Below are positions 34,419-43,590 of a DNA stretch of 64,000 bases, one piece after another (position 1 is the stretch's first letter; the number at the start of each line of letters is the position of its first letter). Position numbers and translations under genes: made by a program. The notes below the pieces were generated by a model that did not search any database, was not told the DNA's origin, and saw only the letters and a program-made list of their open reading frames with translations. The DNA lies in contig NZ_FNIY01000002.1 of the NCBI RefSeq assembly GCF_900104355.1, positions 744,001-808,000 on the forward strand. The letters run 5' to 3'. This stretch comes from Phyllobacterium sp. OV277 (GTDB taxonomy: Bacteria > Pseudomonadota > Alphaproteobacteria > Rhizobiales > Rhizobiaceae).

Positions 34419-34603
34419 CTCGCGGCATTTCCTCGCTTCGCCGCGTTCCGGCGCACTTCAGTCTGCTTTCGCGTACATTCGCGAAACATGTCCCGCATGG
34501 CGGGATGTTGCTCCAGCACGCTGAAATCATTGCTCTGGTTTCAACCCATCGACGACAAACCGGGACTATGCAACCAAAACAGTTAAAATTTTAGTATTCG
34601 ATT

Positions 34604-35983
34604 TTAATCTTTCCGGCGAAACCGTGCCGCAAAGAAACCATCCATGCCCGAGAGGGCCGGGTCCTCATTGGAAAGGTCGGCAGGCGTGGAGCGCACGTAG
34701 CCCTCCGGGGTGATCAGTTCGCCCAGTCCGCCCACTTCATCCTTGTTGACCGGCAGCAATTCGATGGACGAATTCTTTGCCAAAAGATCATTGGCAACCT
34801 TTTCGCCTTCAAGCGGATCAAGCGAACAATTGGAGAAGACCACGACGCCACCGGGGCGGACGAGTGTGACCGCATGATCAAGCAGCTTGGCCTGAAGCGT
34901 TGCAAGCTTCTGGATATCAGCAGGTGATTTTGTCCACGGAACATCCGGATGACGCCGCACAGTGCCTGTTGACGAGCAAGGCGCATCGAGCAGAACCGCG
35001 TCGAAGAGTTCGGCAGGCGTGTAGGCGGCGAGATTGGCTTCCACGGTTTCGGCATCAAGCTGCAGACGTTCGAGGTTGGATCGCAGTCGCTTCAACCGGT
35101 TGGCGGAAAGGTCGAGAGCCGTGACCTTTGCTCCGGCCTGTGCCAATTGCGCTGTCTTGCCACCCGGTGCCGCACAAAGGTCGGCAACGCGCTTGCCCTT
35201 GATGTCGCCAAAGAGCTTGGCAGGCAGGCTTGCGGCGGTATCCTGCACCCACCAGTCACCCTCGGCAAAGCCGGGAAGACTGGTCAGCGCGCCGTCCACC
35301 TGAGCCATGCGTACCGAACCGGTTGGAAGGGCAACGCCGCCAAGGCGTTCCGCCCATTCCTGCGGATCGCCTTTGACCGTGAGATCAATGGGTGGCTCCT
35401 TGCTTTGTATCTCGAGGATCGCCTGCGTCTTTTCCTTGCCATAGGCGGCAATAAGACTGTCCTCGAACCACGCAGGTACATTGCTTGCAGCGGCGGCAAG
35501 CGTGTCTTTTTCGCGCGACAGACGGCGCAGAACTGCGTTGACCATGGAGGCAAAACGACGATTGCGCGGATCATTATTGGCGGCGGTCACAGCCAGATCG
35601 ACGGCCGCACGGTCAGGCAGATCGAGATAGAGCATCTGGGCTGCGGCCACATGCAGCAGATGGCGCAGGGCAACGGCATTTTCCGGTAATGGACGGTCAA
35701 TCAACTGGCCGATGATTGCTTCGATGGTGCCGCGATTGCGCAGGGCTGCACCAAGTATGGCGCGAACCAGCGAGCGGTCGCGGTCATCCAGCGCCATATA
35801 TTGCGGATGGCCGTTGCTGTTGTCGGTCAGGCCATCCAGCGACGTCTGCTTTTCAATCACCGCACCGAGCAACCGGGTCGCACATTGGCGCGCGGCCAGC
35901 CCCGGGCGGTCTTCAGCCTCATGGTAGTCTGACGCGTTGGCTTTCTTTCCGAATGGCCGTTTCCGCTCCTGTCCCACGCTCAT
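34604..35983 (-). CDS. rsmB: 16S rRNA (cytosine-C5) methyltransferase, RsmB type
   Basis: 459-residue protein with an N-terminal NusB-like domain (about 30-165) and a C-terminal SAM-dependent RNA methyltransferase domain (about 200-459). Visible are [22 protein letters not shown] (SAM binding) and the two catalytic cysteine motifs, [15 protein letters not shown] and [12 protein letters not shown]. RsmB makes m5C967 in 16S rRNA. ATG 35983 overlaps the htpX stop in ATGA, so translation should be coupled; another ATG at 35989 gives two more residues. Both genes are likely stress- and ribosome-quality related. Confidence 0.92.
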   Translation of the reverse strand: MSVGQERKRPFGKKANASDYHEAEDRPGLAARQCATRLLGAVIEKQTSLDGLTDNSNGHPQYMALDDRDRSLVRAILGAALRNRGTIEAIIGQLIDRPLPENAVALRHLLHVAAAQMLYLDLPDRAAVDLAVTAANNDPRNRRFASMVNAVLRRLSREKDTLAAAASNVPAWFEDSLIAAYGKEKTQAILEIQSKEPPIDLTVKGDPQEWAERLGGVALPTGSVRMAQVDGALTSLPGFAEGDWWVQDTAASLPAKLFGDIKGKRVADLCAAPGGKTAQLAQAGAKVTALDLSANRLKRLRSNLERLQLDAETVEANLAAYTPAELFDAVLLDAPCSSTGTVRRHPDVPWTKSPADIQKLATLQAKLLDHAVTLVRPGGVVVFSNCSLDPLEGEKVANDLLAKNSSIELLPVNKDEVGGLGELITPEGYVRSTPADLSNEDPALSGMDGFFAARFRRKD

Positions 35984-36945
35984 GCCCATGGGCCTTTGCG
36001 CGAGGAACCGTCACGGCCCCACGGGGAAGGCTCATCGTTTTCGGGTTCTTCCTGTGCCGGAGCAGCGGGCGTTGCCGTTGATTGTTCTGGAGCTGGGCGC
36101 TGGCGAAACTCGTCAACCATGGCCTCCAAGGCTGCAATACGGTTTTCCGTGCTCGGATGGGTCGAAAACAAATTGTCAGCTCCTTGGCCGCTCAGGGGAT
36201 TGATGATGAAAAGCGACGCGGAGGCCGGATTGCGCTCGGCTTCTTCATTGACGATCTGCTTTGCACCGCGCGCAATCTTGTTCAACGCCGATGCGAGCCA
36301 CAGGGGGTTGCCGCAAATTTCCGCACCGCGCCGGTCAGCGGAATATTCGCGCGTCCGGCTGATGGCCATCTGTACGATCATGGCGGCAAAGGGCGCAACG
36401 ATCATGGCAACGAGCGTGCCGATCATGCCAAGAGGATTATTGTTGCGGTTGCCGCCAAAGAACATGGCAAAATTGCCAAGCATGGAGATCGCTCCAGCAA
36501 GTGTGGCGGTGACGGTCATCGTCAGCGTATCCCTGTGTTCGACGTGAGCAAGCTCATGCGCCATGACAGCTGCGACTTCGTTGGGCGAAAGGCGATGCAA
36601 CAGGCCGGTTGATGCTGCAACAGCGGCGTTCTGCGGATTGCGCCCGGTGGCAAAAGCGTTCGGCTGATCATTTTCGATAAGATAGACGCGCGGCATGGGC
36701 AGGCCGGCGCGTGCAGCAAGGTCACGAACGATGCCGTAATATTCAGGAGCGTTGTTCTGGTCCACTTCAACGGCATTGTACATCCGCAGGACCATCTTGT
36801 CTGAGTTCCAGTAGCTGAAAAGGTTCATGCCTGTTGCAACAACGAGGGCAATCATCATGCCCGCCGTACCGCCAATGAGAAAGCCAACGCCCATAAACAA
36901 GGCGGTCATGAAGGCGAGCAGCATTCCAGTGCGCATGACATTCAT
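35980..36945 (-). CDS. htpX: Membrane metalloprotease HtpX
   Basis: 321-residue M48B zinc protease of the inner membrane that removes misfolded membrane proteins. The zinc motif is His130-Glu131-x-x-His134 in AHELAH; the third ligand is probably the Glu of [12 protein letters not shown]. Membrane helices lie at about 6-28, 30-45, 145-165 and 180-205. The C-terminal 45 residues are Pro/Glu-rich and variable. First gene of the htpX-rsmB pair. In many bacteria htpX is heat-shock controlled, but I see no convincing sigma-32 promoter here (upstream CTTGAT has no partner -10). Confidence 0.95.
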   Translation of the reverse strand: MNVMRTGMLLAFMTALFMGVGFLIGGTAGMMIALVVATGMNLFSYWNSDKMVLRMYNAVEVDQNNAPEYYGIVRDLAARAGLPMPRVYLIENDQPNAFATGRNPQNAAVAASTGLLHRLSPNEVAAVMAHELAHVEHRDTLTMTVTATLAGAISMLGNFAMFFGGNRNNNPLGMIGTLVAMIVAPFAAMIVQMAISRTREYSADRRGAEICGNPLWLASALNKIARGAKQIVNEEAERNPASASLFIINPLSGQGADNLFSTHPSTENRIAALEAMVDEFRQRPAPEQSTATPAAPAQEEPENDEPSPWGRDGSSRKGPWA

Positions 36946-37060
36946 GGTTTCAATCTCCGCATTGTGAACATATCAGGTATCAAGATCATTCCTTTTGTTA
37001 GACATCTTCCGGTATATGATGGTGTTTCCTACAGCAAGCTTCAATGATGGACAGACCAGA

Positions 37061-37294
37061 ATGACCAGTAACCAGACATCAGGGACGCCGCAGGCCGACA
37101 ATACTGATCAAACGTCGCGCAAGCCTTTCGATCAACTGCCACCTGCTGCCCAGCGCGCATTGCTGGAAGCCGAGGCACGCCACAAGGCTGATCAGGAACA
37201 AGCCAGCCAGCCGCGGGAAATTGGCGGGCGCGGGGGCAAGGACCCAGCCCGTTTCGGCGATTGGGAAATCAAGGGACGGACCATCGATTTTTGA
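37061..37294 (+). CDS. DUF1674 protein, SdhAF4-like succinate dehydrogenase assembly factor
   Basis: 77-residue hydrophilic protein whose last 20 residues, GGKDPARFGDWEIKGRTIDF, match the DUF1674/SDHAF4 signature (GGxxPTRYGDWExKGxxxDF). In mitochondria SDHAF4 binds flavinylated SdhA before complex II assembly; the bacterial homologues are inferred to do the same. The N-terminal half is disordered. I use ATG 37061, 22 codons inside the longer frame. It lies between the divergent htpX and the convergent MATE gene. Confidence 0.8.
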   Translation: MTSNQTSGTPQADNTDQTSRKPFDQLPPAAQRALLEAEARHKADQEQASQPREIGGRGGKDPARFGDWEIKGRTIDF

Positions 37295-37313
37295 TTTGGT
37301 GGCACTTATTTGC

Positions 37314-38714
37314 CTAATGCCTGATAATCTCAATGCCCAGTTTTTCCCGGCGCAGCCAGCGGCTCATCAGCAATAGAGCGGCGGCGGCCAGGCCGGAAAG
37401 CAGGCCGAGCCAGATCCCCGCACCTTCCATTTTCAGCCAGAAGCCGAAAGCGACCGACAGCGGCAGACCGATGCCCCAATAGGCAATCGCTGCATAGATC
37501 ATCGGTATGGTTGTATCATGCAGGCCGCGCAACATGCCGCTGGCAACGGCCTGTGCTCCATCAAAAATCTGGAAAAGCGCGGCAAAGGCCAGAAAGGTCA
37601 CGGCAAGCGAAACAACAGGCGCATTGGCCGGATCATTGATATCAATGAATGCACGGATCAGCTGCAATGGAACGATGAGCATGAGCAGTGCCGTGAGCAC
37701 CATAAAGCCGGTACCTGCTGCAAATGCCACCCATCCCGCACGTTTGATGCCTTCCTTATCCTGTGCACCATAGGCGCGGCCGATGCGGACCGTTGCCGCC
37801 TGGCCGAATCCCAATGGCACCATGAAGGCTATCGAGGCGATCTGGATAGCGATGGCGTGGGCGGCCAGCGAATCCGGCCCAATAATACCCATCAGGAAGG
37901 CTGCGGCGTTGAAAATGGTCACTTCGAAACTTAGGATCGCGGCGATAGGCAAGCCGAGGCGCAGTAGTTCGCCATAGCGCGCCCAGTCTGCGCGCCAGAA
38001 GCGGCCGAACAGGTGGTACCGGCGAAATTGCCGATCCCGCAAAACGACAATGACCAGACCGATGAACATGAGGGCAGAGGAAAGCGTTGTGGCAATGCCC
38101 GAACCGACAATGCCGAGCTTCGGGAAACCGAGATTGCCAAAAATCAGGCACCAATTGGCGAAGGCGTTGAACAGAACGGCAAGAATGGCAATGACCAGCG
38201 CCCAGCCCGGACGTTGCAGAGCGGCGATAAATGAGCGAACCACGATATAGCAATAGAAGGGCAGCGCCGCCCATTGCAGCGCCCGCACATAGGCACCCGC
38301 TTCGGCGGCAAGCGCCGGGTCCTGTCCCATGGCTGTCAGAATAGTCTGTGTGTTCCAGAGCATGAACCAGATGGGAATGGAGATCGTGACGGCAATCCAA
38401 AGACCCTGCCGCACGGTCCGGCGGATTTCGCGAACGGTGTATTTATTGCGGCCAAGCTCGCGCGACATCATCGGAGATGTCGCGAGCATGAGACCCAGGC
38501 CGAAGATCATCGGGACATAATAAAGGTTGGTGCCAAGCGCTCCGGCAGCCAGCGTGTGCGGGCCCACCCAGCCCATCATCATGACATCAGTTGCCGTCAT
38601 GGCCGTTTGGGCCAGATTGGTCAGAATCATCGGCCAGCCCAAGGCCAGCATCGCAATAATTTCTTCACGCCATGCACGCTTCGGTGCTGCGTTTGGGGTC
38701 GATAGGGCGGACAT
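37314..38714 (-). CDS. MATE family efflux transporter (NorM-like)
   Basis: 466-residue, 12-helix cation-coupled drug/metabolite antiporter. The two pseudo-repeats begin with MILTNLAQTAMTATDVMMMGWVG and (second half) GLPIAAILSFEVTIFNAAAFLMG; PLGFGQAATVRIGRAYGA and IPMIYAAIAYWGIGLPLS are conserved NorM-type blocks. Start ATG 38714 fits the family; 26 upstream codons in the same frame are unlikely. The gene stands alone, convergent with the SdhAF4-like gene (19 bp between stops). Confidence 0.92.
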   Translation of the reverse strand: MSALSTPNAAPKRAWREEIIAMLALGWPMILTNLAQTAMTATDVMMMGWVGPHTLAAGALGTNLYYVPMIFGLGLMLATSPMMSRELGRNKYTVREIRRTVRQGLWIAVTISIPIWFMLWNTQTILTAMGQDPALAAEAGAYVRALQWAALPFYCYIVVRSFIAALQRPGWALVIAILAVLFNAFANWCLIFGNLGFPKLGIVGSGIATTLSSALMFIGLVIVVLRDRQFRRYHLFGRFWRADWARYGELLRLGLPIAAILSFEVTIFNAAAFLMGIIGPDSLAAHAIAIQIASIAFMVPLGFGQAATVRIGRAYGAQDKEGIKRAGWVAFAAGTGFMVLTALLMLIVPLQLIRAFIDINDPANAPVVSLAVTFLAFAALFQIFDGAQAVASGMLRGLHDTTIPMIYAAIAYWGIGLPLSVAFGFWLKMEGAGIWLGLLSGLAAAALLLMSRWLRREKLGIEIIRH

Positions 38715-38873
38715 TATGAGTCTTTCCGAGGAAAATTGCCTTTGATAAAGGCAAAGTGCACCATTTTCAGGCAGAAATCTTGGTATCACCAATTTTGGAA
38801 AGAGAAAAGTATTCGCAGATACAATCTGTCGTTGGTTTCACTTCGATCTTCCGTTGACTACAATTATCGCATA

Positions 38874-38902
38874 TTGACATTTCGTAATTTAAAAAATACA
38901 GT
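38874..38902 (+). promoter_or_regulatory. Sigma-70 promoter of the toxin-antitoxin operon
   Basis: TTGACA (38874-38879), a 17-bp spacer and TACAGT (38897-38902) directly upstream of the toxin ATG at 38907. The -10 box lies only 4 bp from the ATG, so the mRNA would be leaderless or nearly so, unless a TTGACT slightly upstream (38854-38859) is the real -35. Confidence 0.5.
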
Positions 38903-38906
38903 TTTA

Positions 38907-39221
38907 ATGCGAATTAAGCAGACTGATACCTATCGGGTATGGGAACGAAAACTTAGGGACGATAGAGCGAAAGCAGCAATTGCTGCTCGCTTATTTCGCT
39001 TGGTCAATAGTTTGATTGGTGACGTTTCATCGGTGAGCGAGGGCGTCTACGAATTGCGAATTCACTACGGACCTGGTTATCGGGTTTATTTCAAGCAATG
39101 CAGCGCGGAGCTTGTGATTTTATTGTGCGGTGGAAATAAGCGTACGCAGCAGCGGGACATACGCAAAGCGAAACTACTGGCCGCTGAATGGAAAAGTGAC
39201 AATGGCAACGAAGCTCTATGA
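38907..39221 (+). CDS. RelE/HigB-like toxin (HI1419 family)
   Basis: 104-residue protein of the phage-Gp49/HigB branch of the RelE superfamily: TYRVWERKLRDDRAKAAIAARLFRLVNSLIGDVSSVSEGVYELRIHYGPGYRVYFKQ in outline, ending with LLCGGNKRTQQRDIRKAKLLA. The WxxxLRDxxAKxxIxxRL and ELRIHYGPGYRVYF blocks define the upstrm_HI1419 family. It is expected to be a ribosome-dependent mRNase. The antitoxin gene overlaps it by 20 nt. The local DNA is AT-rich, suggesting an acquired module. Confidence 0.88.
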   Translation: MRIKQTDTYRVWERKLRDDRAKAAIAARLFRLVNSLIGDVSSVSEGVYELRIHYGPGYRVYFKQCSAELVILLCGGNKRTQQRDIRKAKLLAAEWKSDNGNEAL

Positions 39222-39489
39222 CTACGATCCGGCTGATGCTTTGAAATCGGATGACGCAGTAGAGGTGTTTCTGGCTGATGCGTTCGAAACGGGTGATGCC
39301 GGTTATATCGCCAAGGCTTTGGGTCTTGTAGCGCGCGCCAAAGGCATGACCAAAATTGCGCGGCAAACGGGTTTGGCGCGTGAGCAGCTCTATCGTTCAT
39401 TAAGCGAAAACGGAAACCCGACGCTTGAAACAACAATAGCGGTTATGAAGGCAGTAGGCTTTCAGATCACGGGAAAACGCGCTGCATAA
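39202..39489 (+). CDS. HigA-like antitoxin (HI1420 family)
   Basis: 95-residue helix-turn-helix protein: YDPADALKSDDAVEVFLADAFETGDAGYIAKALGLVARAKGMTKIARQTGLAREQLYRSLSENGNPTLETTIAVMKAVG in outline, named here by its family blocks (FLADAFETGD, KALGLVARAKGM, ARQTGLAREQLYRSLSE). These match the dnstrm_HI1420 antitoxins. It neutralises the upstream toxin and should repress the operon. ATG 39202 lies inside the toxin gene, so translation is coupled. Confidence 0.88.
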   Translation: MATKLYDYDPADALKSDDAVEVFLADAFETGDAGYIAKALGLVARAKGMTKIARQTGLAREQLYRSLSENGNPTLETTIAVMKAVGFQITGKRAA

Positions 39490-39490
39490 A

Positions 39491-39518
39491 TGGAAAGGGC
39501 CACCCCGAAGGGTGACCC
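39491..39518 (-). terminator. UUCG-tetraloop terminator of the small minus-strand unit
   Basis: On the minus strand, a 9-bp stem (39510-39518 with 39497-39505, one G-U pair) closed by a UUCG loop and followed by TTTCC. UUCG-capped stems are especially stable. On the plus strand the loop would be CGAA and the tail GTAATT, so the minus orientation is favoured. Confidence 0.65.
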
Positions 39519-39583
39519 CGTAATTCCGTCTGGCACAAAGCTGTCGTTTGGCCTTCTTACCCGGCGCGAGCCAGGGCGCTTAT

Positions 39584-39652
39584 TCAACGGAGAGATGATC
39601 CCCGATGGAAAGCATCAGACGCCTTGTGGCAGGTTGCGAAATCACGAGACAT
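39584..39652 (-). CDS. Candidate 22-residue small protein with a near-perfect ribosome binding site
   Basis: ATG 39652 opens a 22-codon frame (starting MSRDFATCHKASDAFHRGSS, ending LR). Its Shine-Dalgarno is AAAAGGAGGTGATC (39655-39668), complementary to almost the whole 16S rRNA 3' end, with 7 bases between AGGAGG and ATG. A second, overlapping frame (ATG at 39612, 11 codons) is seen. It lies between a sigma-32-like promoter and a strong terminator, so a transcript of about 190 nt is predicted. I recognise no homologue. It could be a true microprotein or a translated small RNA. Confidence 0.48.
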   Translation of the reverse strand: MSRDFATCHKASDAFHRGSSLR

Positions 39653-39689
39653 CAGATCACCTCCTTTTCATTCGTTGAACACAAGTTGA

Positions 39690-39718
39690 GAATGGGGTGT
39701 GTTGCGGGAAGTTTCAAG
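39690..39718 (-). promoter_or_regulatory. Sigma-32 (RpoH)-like promoter
   Basis: Minus-strand CTTGAAA (39712-39718), 14 bp, CCCCATTC (39690-39697). This differs from the E. coli sigma-32 consensus (CTTGAAA, 11-15 bp, CCCCATnT) at one position and equals CTTGAA-N17-CCATTC in the rhizobial notation. The predicted start lies about 30 bp before the 22-codon ORF. Confidence 0.6.
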
Positions 39719-39842
39719 AGAAAATTTTCAACCGCCATTTTTTGCTGCCTGTGAAAGTGCGTTGCCAGCGTGGAGCGAAGCGCATAGTTTCGGCCAAATC
39801 TCCGACACTGGTGTTTCGGAGCGTGATTGTTGGAGTTATTGA

Positions 39843-41108
39843 ATGGCGGCACAAGAGAGCGCGGCGCGGATCATCCGCACAGTGATAAACATGATGGAGC
39901 CGCAATTTGCCGTCGAATTATGGAATGGCGAACGTATTGGTGAAACAGATGGTCCGGTGCTTGCCATCAATGATCCGATGGCAGTGCGCCGCCTGGCGCT
40001 GAAACCCAATATCGGGTCGATCGTTGAACTGTGGATCTCAGGCCAGATCGATGTGAAGAACGGCACGCTGTTCGATCTCGTCGAGCGTGGTCCCAAAGGC
40101 AAATTCAAGCAGAAGCTGAAAACCCTGCCAAAATGGCAATTGCTGAAAGATGTCCCCGCATTGCTGCTGGGCGGTCGTGGGATGGATGCCTCCGGTCTCG
40201 ATGGCAAAAATCCGTTCGTCAGTGGTTCGAACAAGGAAGCAATTACCCATCACTATGATGTGTCGAATGCTTTCTATCAGCTCTTCCTTGATGATCGGAT
40301 GGTCTATACCTGCGCCTATTTCAAGGACTGGGCCAACAGCATCGATCAGGCGCAGGCTGACAAGCTGGATTTGATCTGTCGTAAGCTGCGGCTGCAGCCG
40401 GGAGATCGGCTTCTCGATATTGGCTGTGGCTGGGGCGCGATGCTGATCTATGCTGCCAAGCATTACGGCGTAACCGGTACAGGCGTGTCATTGTCTGAGG
40501 CACAAACGGCGCTGGCACGTGAACGCATCAAGGCGGAAGGTCTTGAAGACAAGATCACCATCCACGTCAAATCCTACGAGCATCTGGAAGGTCAATTCGA
40601 CAAGATTTCCTCCATCGGCATGTTCGAGGCGGTGGGCATCGCCCATTACGACACGTATTTCTCCAGCGTGCACCGTCTGCTGCGGCCGGGTGGGCTTTAT
40701 CTGCATCACGCAATCACCCGCCGTATGAAGCGCAACAAGAAGACGTTTGGCCGCAAGAGCGCCGAGCATCTTGCGCTGGTGAAGTATATTTTCCCGGGCG
40801 GTGAGCTTGATCATCTTGGCATGACCGTTGAAAACCTTGAGGGTTACGGTTTCGAGGTTCACGATGTGGAAAACCTGCGTGAGCATTATGGCAGGACCTG
40901 CCGTATCTGGGCGGATCGTCTGCATGCGCGGTTTGATGAAGCCATTGCCGAAGTCGGTGCGCCCAAGGCCCGGCTTTGGCTGCTTTACCTCACCGGCTGC
41001 GCGCTGGCCTTCGAGCGCGGAACCGTTCAGATCAACCAGACCCTTGCATCAAAGCGCAAGCGTGGGATTTCTGCGGTGCCACAGACAAGAGCCGATCTCT
41101 ATCGCTAG
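39843..41108 (+). CDS. cfa: Cyclopropane-fatty-acyl-phospholipid synthase family protein
   Basis: 421-residue SAM-dependent methyltransferase that adds a methylene or methyl group to unsaturated phospholipid acyl chains. The C-terminal domain (about 125-400) has ITHHYDVSNAFYQLFLDD, YTCAYFKDW, the SAM site LLDIGCGWGAMLIYAAKHYG, SLSEAQ and FDKISSIGMFEAVG, all typical of CFA synthases. The N-terminal 120 residues form the variable lipid-binding domain. The family also contains lipid methyltransferases of other specificity, so the exact product is not certain. A GGAG lies 9 bp before ATG 39843. Confidence 0.88.
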   Translation: MAAQESAARIIRTVINMMEPQFAVELWNGERIGETDGPVLAINDPMAVRRLALKPNIGSIVELWISGQIDVKNGTLFDLVERGPKGKFKQKLKTLPKWQLLKDVPALLLGGRGMDASGLDGKNPFVSGSNKEAITHHYDVSNAFYQLFLDDRMVYTCAYFKDWANSIDQAQADKLDLICRKLRLQPGDRLLDIGCGWGAMLIYAAKHYGVTGTGVSLSEAQTALARERIKAEGLEDKITIHVKSYEHLEGQFDKISSIGMFEAVGIAHYDTYFSSVHRLLRPGGLYLHHAITRRMKRNKKTFGRKSAEHLALVKYIFPGGELDHLGMTVENLEGYGFEVHDVENLREHYGRTCRIWADRLHARFDEAIAEVGAPKARLWLLYLTGCALAFERGTVQINQTLASKRKRGISAVPQTRADLYR

Positions 41109-41176
41109 AGATCGATTGCAATGGCGCTGTGTGGGGTTGGTGGGTCTGTTTGGACCGCTGCAGGACCATTCCTGCG

Positions 41177-41200
41177 CCCTTCGACAGGCTCAGGATGAGG
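41177..41200 (+). repeat. Intergenic repeat unit, copy 1
   Basis: CCCTTCGACAGGCTCAGGATGAGG, quoted in two parts as CCCTTCGACAGG and CTCAGGATGAGG. This TTCGACArGCTCAssAyGAGG type of sequence is a common dispersed intergenic repeat in Rhizobiales. It pairs with an inverted copy at 41281-41303. Confidence 0.65.
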
Positions 41201-41280
41201 GAGAGAGGGGACTGCAGGGAGCCAAGTTCTGCAACATTTGTGATCTGCAATCTCTGCGATGAGCGTTGCATCACTCAACT

Positions 41281-41303
41281 CCCTCGTGGTGAGCTTGTCG
41301 AAC
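41281..41303 (-). repeat. Intergenic repeat unit, copy 2 (inverted)
   Basis: The reverse complement reads GGTTCGACAAGC then TCACCACGAGGG, matching copy 1 at 17 of about 22 positions. The two copies face each other 80 bp apart between the convergent cfa and acs genes, so a transcript could form a long stem; a role in transcription termination or mRNA ends is possible. Confidence 0.62.
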
Positions 41304-41341
41304 CACGAACCACGAACCACACACGGTGTCTTTCAGCTTAA

Positions 41342-43294
41342 TCAGCCCTTTTTGTTCTGGCGGTTGGCGATCAGATCATCGACAACGGCTGGATCAGCAA
41401 GCGTCGAGGTATCGCCCAGTGAACCAAAATCGTCCTCGGCAATCTTGCGCAGGATGCGGCGCATGATCTTGCCGGAGCGCGTTTTGGGCAGGCCGGGCGC
41501 GAACTGGATTTTGTCGGGCGAGGCGATGGGGCCGATTTCCTTGCGGACATGCGCCACAAGCTCCTTGCGCAATTCGTCCGTGCCCTCAAGGCCCGCCATC
41601 AGCGTGACATAGCAATAGATGCCCTGTCCCTTGAGATCATGTGGATAGCCGACAACAGCTGCTTCCGAAACCGTGTCATGCGAGACGAGGGCCGACTCCA
41701 CCTCAGCGGTGCCCATGCGGTGACCCGATACGTTGAGCACGTCGTCAACCCGGCCGGTGATCCAGTAATAGCCATCCTTGTCACGGCGGCAGCCGTCACC
41801 GGTAAAATACTTGCCCTTATAGGTAGAGAAGTAAGCTTCGATGAAGCGCTTGTGATCGCCATAAAGCGTGCGCATCTGGCCGGGCCAGGAATCGGTGATG
41901 CAAAGATTGCCATCAGCGGCGCCTTCAAGCACATCGCCTTCATTGTCGACCAGCTGTGGCTGAACGCCAAAGAACGGCCGTGTGGCCGAACCGGGCTTGA
42001 GCGCAGTCGCACCGGGCAACGGTGTGATAAGAATACCGCCGGTTTCCGTCTGCCACCAGGTATCGACGATGGGGGAGCGTTTCTCACCGACCACCTGATA
42101 GTACCATTCCCATGCTTCCGGATTGATCGGCTCGCCGACCGAACCCAGAACACGCAGGGATTTGCGCGAGGTTTTCTTGACCGGCTCATCACCGGCACCC
42201 ATCAGAGCACGAAGTGCGGTAGGAGCGGTGTAGAAGATATTGACCTTGTGCTTGTCGATGACTTCCCAGAAGCGCGAATTGGTCGGATAGTTGGGAACAC
42301 CTTCGAACATCAGCGTGGTCGCGCCGTTGGCGAGCGGGCCATAGACAATGTAGGAGTGCCCCGTGACCCAGCCCACATCGGCCGTGCACCAGTAAATATC
42401 GCCGTCGTGATAATCGAAGACATATTGATGGGTCATCGAGGCATAGACGAGATAGCCGCCTGTTGTGTGCAAGACGCCCTTTGGCTTGCCCGTGGAACCG
42501 GAGGTGTAAAGGATGAAAAGCGGATCTTCCGCTTTCATCTTTTCCGGCTTGCACTCAGGCTTAACGCTGAGAATTTCCTCATGATACCAGAGGTCGCGGC
42601 CGGGCGCCCAGCTGGTCTTGCCGCCGGTGCGCCGGACGACCAGAACATTCTTCACCATCACATGGTGCTTGGCAGCGATGTCGATGGCCTTGTCGGTATT
42701 GTCCTTCAGCGGGATCGGTTTGCCACCGCGCATGCCCTCATCGGCGGTGAAGACAAAAGTGGATTCGCAATCGACGATGCGGCCTGCAAGAGCATCGGGT
42801 GAGAAGCCGCCGAAAACAACGGAATGAACAGCGCCAATACGCGCGCACGCCAGCATCGCATAGGTCGCTTCGACAATCATCGGCATATAGATTGTAACGC
42901 GGTCGCCTTTCTTCACGCCATGCTTTTTCAGCACATTGGCGAGGCGGCAGACCTGCTCGTACAGCTCGTTATAGGTGACCTTCTTGTCGAGATAGGGATT
43001 GTCGCCCTCCCAGATGATGGCGACCTGATCGCCGCGCTTCTTCAAATGGCGGTCGATGCAGTTGTAGGAGACGTTGGTCTGTCCATCCTCGAACCACTTG
43101 ATGGAAACCTTGCCTTCGAAGGAGGTGTTCTTGACCTTGGTGTAAGGCTTGAACCAGTCAATGCGCTTGCCGTACTTGCCCCAGAATTTCTCGGGGTCCT
43201 TGATGCTCTGTTTGTACCAGCTGAGATATGTTTCATTGTCGATAAGCGCGTTTTTCTTCGCGCTCGGCAGCACGGGATAGACCTTCTCGGACAT
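41342..43294 (-). CDS. acs: Acetyl-CoA synthetase (AMP-forming)
   Basis: 650-residue enzyme activating acetate to acetyl-CoA through acetyl-AMP. Core motifs: [19 protein letters not shown] (ATP-phosphate loop), the acetate-pocket WWQTETGG and [29 protein letters not shown] hinge region in outline, and the C-terminal [17 protein letters not shown], in which Lys609 is the conserved residue acetylated by Pat/GNAT enzymes and deacetylated by CobB. Length equals the E. coli enzyme (652). GGAGGAAATTG precedes ATG 43294. The gene is monocistronic. Confidence 0.97.
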   Translation of the reverse strand: MSEKVYPVLPSAKKNALIDNETYLSWYKQSIKDPEKFWGKYGKRIDWFKPYTKVKNTSFEGKVSIKWFEDGQTNVSYNCIDRHLKKRGDQVAIIWEGDNPYLDKKVTYNELYEQVCRLANVLKKHGVKKGDRVTIYMPMIVEATYAMLACARIGAVHSVVFGGFSPDALAGRIVDCESTFVFTADEGMRGGKPIPLKDNTDKAIDIAAKHHVMVKNVLVVRRTGGKTSWAPGRDLWYHEEILSVKPECKPEKMKAEDPLFILYTSGSTGKPKGVLHTTGGYLVYASMTHQYVFDYHDGDIYWCTADVGWVTGHSYIVYGPLANGATTLMFEGVPNYPTNSRFWEVIDKHKVNIFYTAPTALRALMGAGDEPVKKTSRKSLRVLGSVGEPINPEAWEWYYQVVGEKRSPIVDTWWQTETGGILITPLPGATALKPGSATRPFFGVQPQLVDNEGDVLEGAADGNLCITDSWPGQMRTLYGDHKRFIEAYFSTYKGKYFTGDGCRRDKDGYYWITGRVDDVLNVSGHRMGTAEVESALVSHDTVSEAAVVGYPHDLKGQGIYCYVTLMAGLEGTDELRKELVAHVRKEIGPIASPDKIQFAPGLPKTRSGKIMRRILRKIAEDDFGSLGDTSTLADPAVVDDLIANRQNKKG

Positions 43295-43590
43295 CAATTT
43301 CCTCCAAATCTGAGCTGACGGGCCTCCACCCGGATGCCTCCCGCAGAGAGAGGCGCATGGCGTTCATTATCACCATGCAAATCACTGCGTAAATACAGCA
43401 AATGACCTTGAGGGAATGGCGTTCCGTCGCACACAATAAATGGCGCGTTGTAATATTGCGTTACATTTTGTTATGCGGACTGGTCCATTTTGGACACATT
43501 TTGCCTTAGACCGTCACTGCCTTGACCCGGGGAGGATAATTTCGGCGCGCCGAGTGGACGTGGAGCGTGCGCCTTATCAAGGACTGATGA
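43295..43590. other. Divergent gap between acs and the M15 peptidase gene
   Basis: 296 bp without a convincing ORF. It should hold both promoters. A small GTCC/GGAC hairpin is seen near 43481-43494. No operator stands out. Confidence 0.4.

Noticed and set aside
36946-37000. Sigma-32 promoter for htpX.
   Set aside because: CTTGAT is present, but no CCATNT-like -10 lies at the right distance.
39655-39668. GATCACCTCCTTTT on the plus strand, identical to the 3' end of 16S rRNA.
   Set aside because: No other 16S sequence precedes it. On the minus strand it is a complete Shine-Dalgarno followed by an ATG at the right distance.
41549-42802. 417-codon open frame antisense to acs.
   Set aside because: A shadow of the acs gene; no recognisable protein features.
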